Made by a program: the position numbers and the translations under genes. A stretch of 6,959 nucleotides of DNA from Actinomycetota bacterium (GTDB taxonomy: Bacteria; Actinomycetota; Thermoleophilia; RBG-16-64-13). The stretch spans positions 232 to 7,190 of the forward strand of contig PMIZ01000440.1 of assembly GCA_003157225.1 (NCBI GenBank). Reading direction: 5' to 3'. Positions 6,181 through 6,959 of this stretch are shown here, piece after piece. Within the stretch, counting starts at the first letter, position 1. The number at the start of each line of letters is the position of its first letter. The notes beneath the pieces are model-generated. The model was not told the origin of the DNA and did no database searches. It saw only the letters and a list, made by a program, of their open reading frames with translations.

Positions 6181-6959
6181 ATGAGTATTCCGAGAACGTT
6201 GGGGATAAATGGCCTGGGGCGCATCGGCAAGCTGACTCTCTGGTACCACCTCGGTCACGACGACTTCGACCGTTTCGTGGTCAATGTGGGCCGCCCCGTA
6301 GGGACCTCGCTCCAATCCATCGCCGAATACGTGGGCAAAGACAGCACCTACGGTGCGCTTCACCGTTTTCTGAGCGGGTGCAAAGGGAAGCCCGATATCA
6401 GAGTGATCGACGAAGCGAACGGCATCATCCGGGCGCATGGCAAGGAGATCGTGTTCCTGCGGGAGGTGCGGAACCCCAAGGACATTCCCTGGCGTGATTG
6501 CGGGGTCGGCCTGGCAGTAGACTGCACCGGCAAGTTCCGTGACCCTCACATCGACGGCAGCGACGCGAAGGGCGCCCTCCGTGGCCACCTGACCGCCGGC
6601 GCCCGCGCCGTGGTGCAGAGCTCGCCGTTCAAGAGCAAGACGACGGGCCTGCCGCTGCCCGAGGATTCGGTCATCCTGATTCACGGGATTAACCACCTCG
6701 ACTACGATCCCAGCAAGCACAAGCTGGTCTCGGCAGCGTCGTGCACCACCACGGCCCTCGCTCACATGATGCGGCCTCTCCTTGCCCGCGACCTCACGCG
6801 CAACATGATCACCGCTGGCATGAGCACCATTCATGCCGTGACCAACAGCCAACCGGTGCTCGACGCGGTGCCCGGCTCCGGAGCCACCGACATGCGGAAG
6901 ACCCGGGGAGCCATGGGTAATATCGTGATCACCTCCACGAACGCCGCGAGTGCCCTCGA
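6181..6959 (+). CDS. Divergent glyceraldehyde-3-phosphate dehydrogenase family protein, 3'-truncated
   Basis: The first 259 residues are present; the frame stays open to the right edge. The N-terminal Rossmann motif I-N-G-L-G-R-I-G-K (9-17) and K-D-S-T-Y-G are GAPDH-type. The catalytic cysteine is Cys188 in A-A-S-C-T-T-T (normally N-A-S-C-T-T-N). The catalytic histidine is His218 in T-I-H-A-V-T-N-S-Q. D-M-R-K-T-R-G-A fits the substrate-phosphate Arg region, and T-S-T-N-A-A replaces T-S-T-G-A-A. Canonical enzymes oxidise glyceraldehyde 3-phosphate with NAD(P)+ and phosphate to 1,3-bisphosphoglycerate in the cytosol. This one carries extra residues before the cysteine, which sits near position 150 in typical enzymes, and a three-residue longer Cys-His spacing (30 instead of 27). 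The usual Asp after the second strand of the Rossmann fold is Val36, within N-V-G-R-P. Both catalytic residues are intact, so activity is expected, but cofactor and substrate cannot be named. The gene directly follows the PPDK-like gene and probably shares its transcript. Confidence 0.9.
   Translation, partial: MSIPRTLGINGLGRIGKLTLWYHLGHDDFDRFVVNVGRPVGTSLQSIAEYVGKDSTYGALHRFLSGCKGKPDIRVIDEANGIIRAHGKEIVFLREVRNPKDIPWRDCGVGLAVDCTGKFRDPHIDGSDAKGALRGHLTAGARAVVQSSPFKSKTTGLPLPEDSVILIHGINHLDYDPSKHKLVSAASCTTTALAHMMRPLLARDLTRNMITAGMSTIHAVTNSQPVLDAVPGSGATDMRKTRGAMGNIVITSTNAASAL

Overview
The window is a GC-rich bacterial stretch of ordinary chromosomal character. All genes are on the + strand and closely packed, with little non-coding DNA. 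No mobile element, CRISPR array, tRNA or rRNA was seen. Strong G/C preference at third codon positions, the actinobacterial look of the CNNM/CBS protein, and a TTG/ATG choice at one start would suit a deep-branching Actinomycetota or a similar GC-rich anaerobe. That placement is a guess; nothing in the window fixes the taxon.

Layout: (1) 1-435, the 3' part of a LOG-family (TIGR00730-type) nucleotide 5'-monophosphate phosphoribohydrolase, cut by the left edge. (2) 436-594, a 159-base gap with a hairpin over the LOG stop codon and an AT-rich patch containing an extended -10-like sequence. (3) 595-1923, a complete CNNM-CBS-CorC_HlyC membrane protein of the magnesium/cobalt transporter family. 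(4) 1923-6140, a 1405-residue protein whose last ~500 residues are an intact ATP-grasp plus phosphohistidine module of pyruvate, phosphate dikinase (PPDK). It has no PEP/pyruvate TIM barrel and carries about 900 residues of unrecognised, mostly helical sequence in front. (5) 6181-6959, the 5' part of a divergent glyceraldehyde-3-phosphate dehydrogenase (GAPDH), cut by the right edge.

Genes 3, 4 and 5 look like one operon. The transporter stop and the dikinase-like start overlap by one base (TGATG), and only 40 bases separate the dikinase-like gene from GAPDH. The LOG gene is more likely a separate unit. The most interesting object is the dikinase-like protein. It keeps every residue expected for taking phosphate from ATP onto a histidine, but the usual acceptor domain is missing and nothing of it survives downstream. 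Its neighbour is a GAPDH with an altered cofactor-binding loop and an altered phosphate-binding loop. Together they may form an undescribed phosphotransfer or regulatory unit at the triose-phosphate step of central carbon metabolism; this is inference from domain content and gene order.
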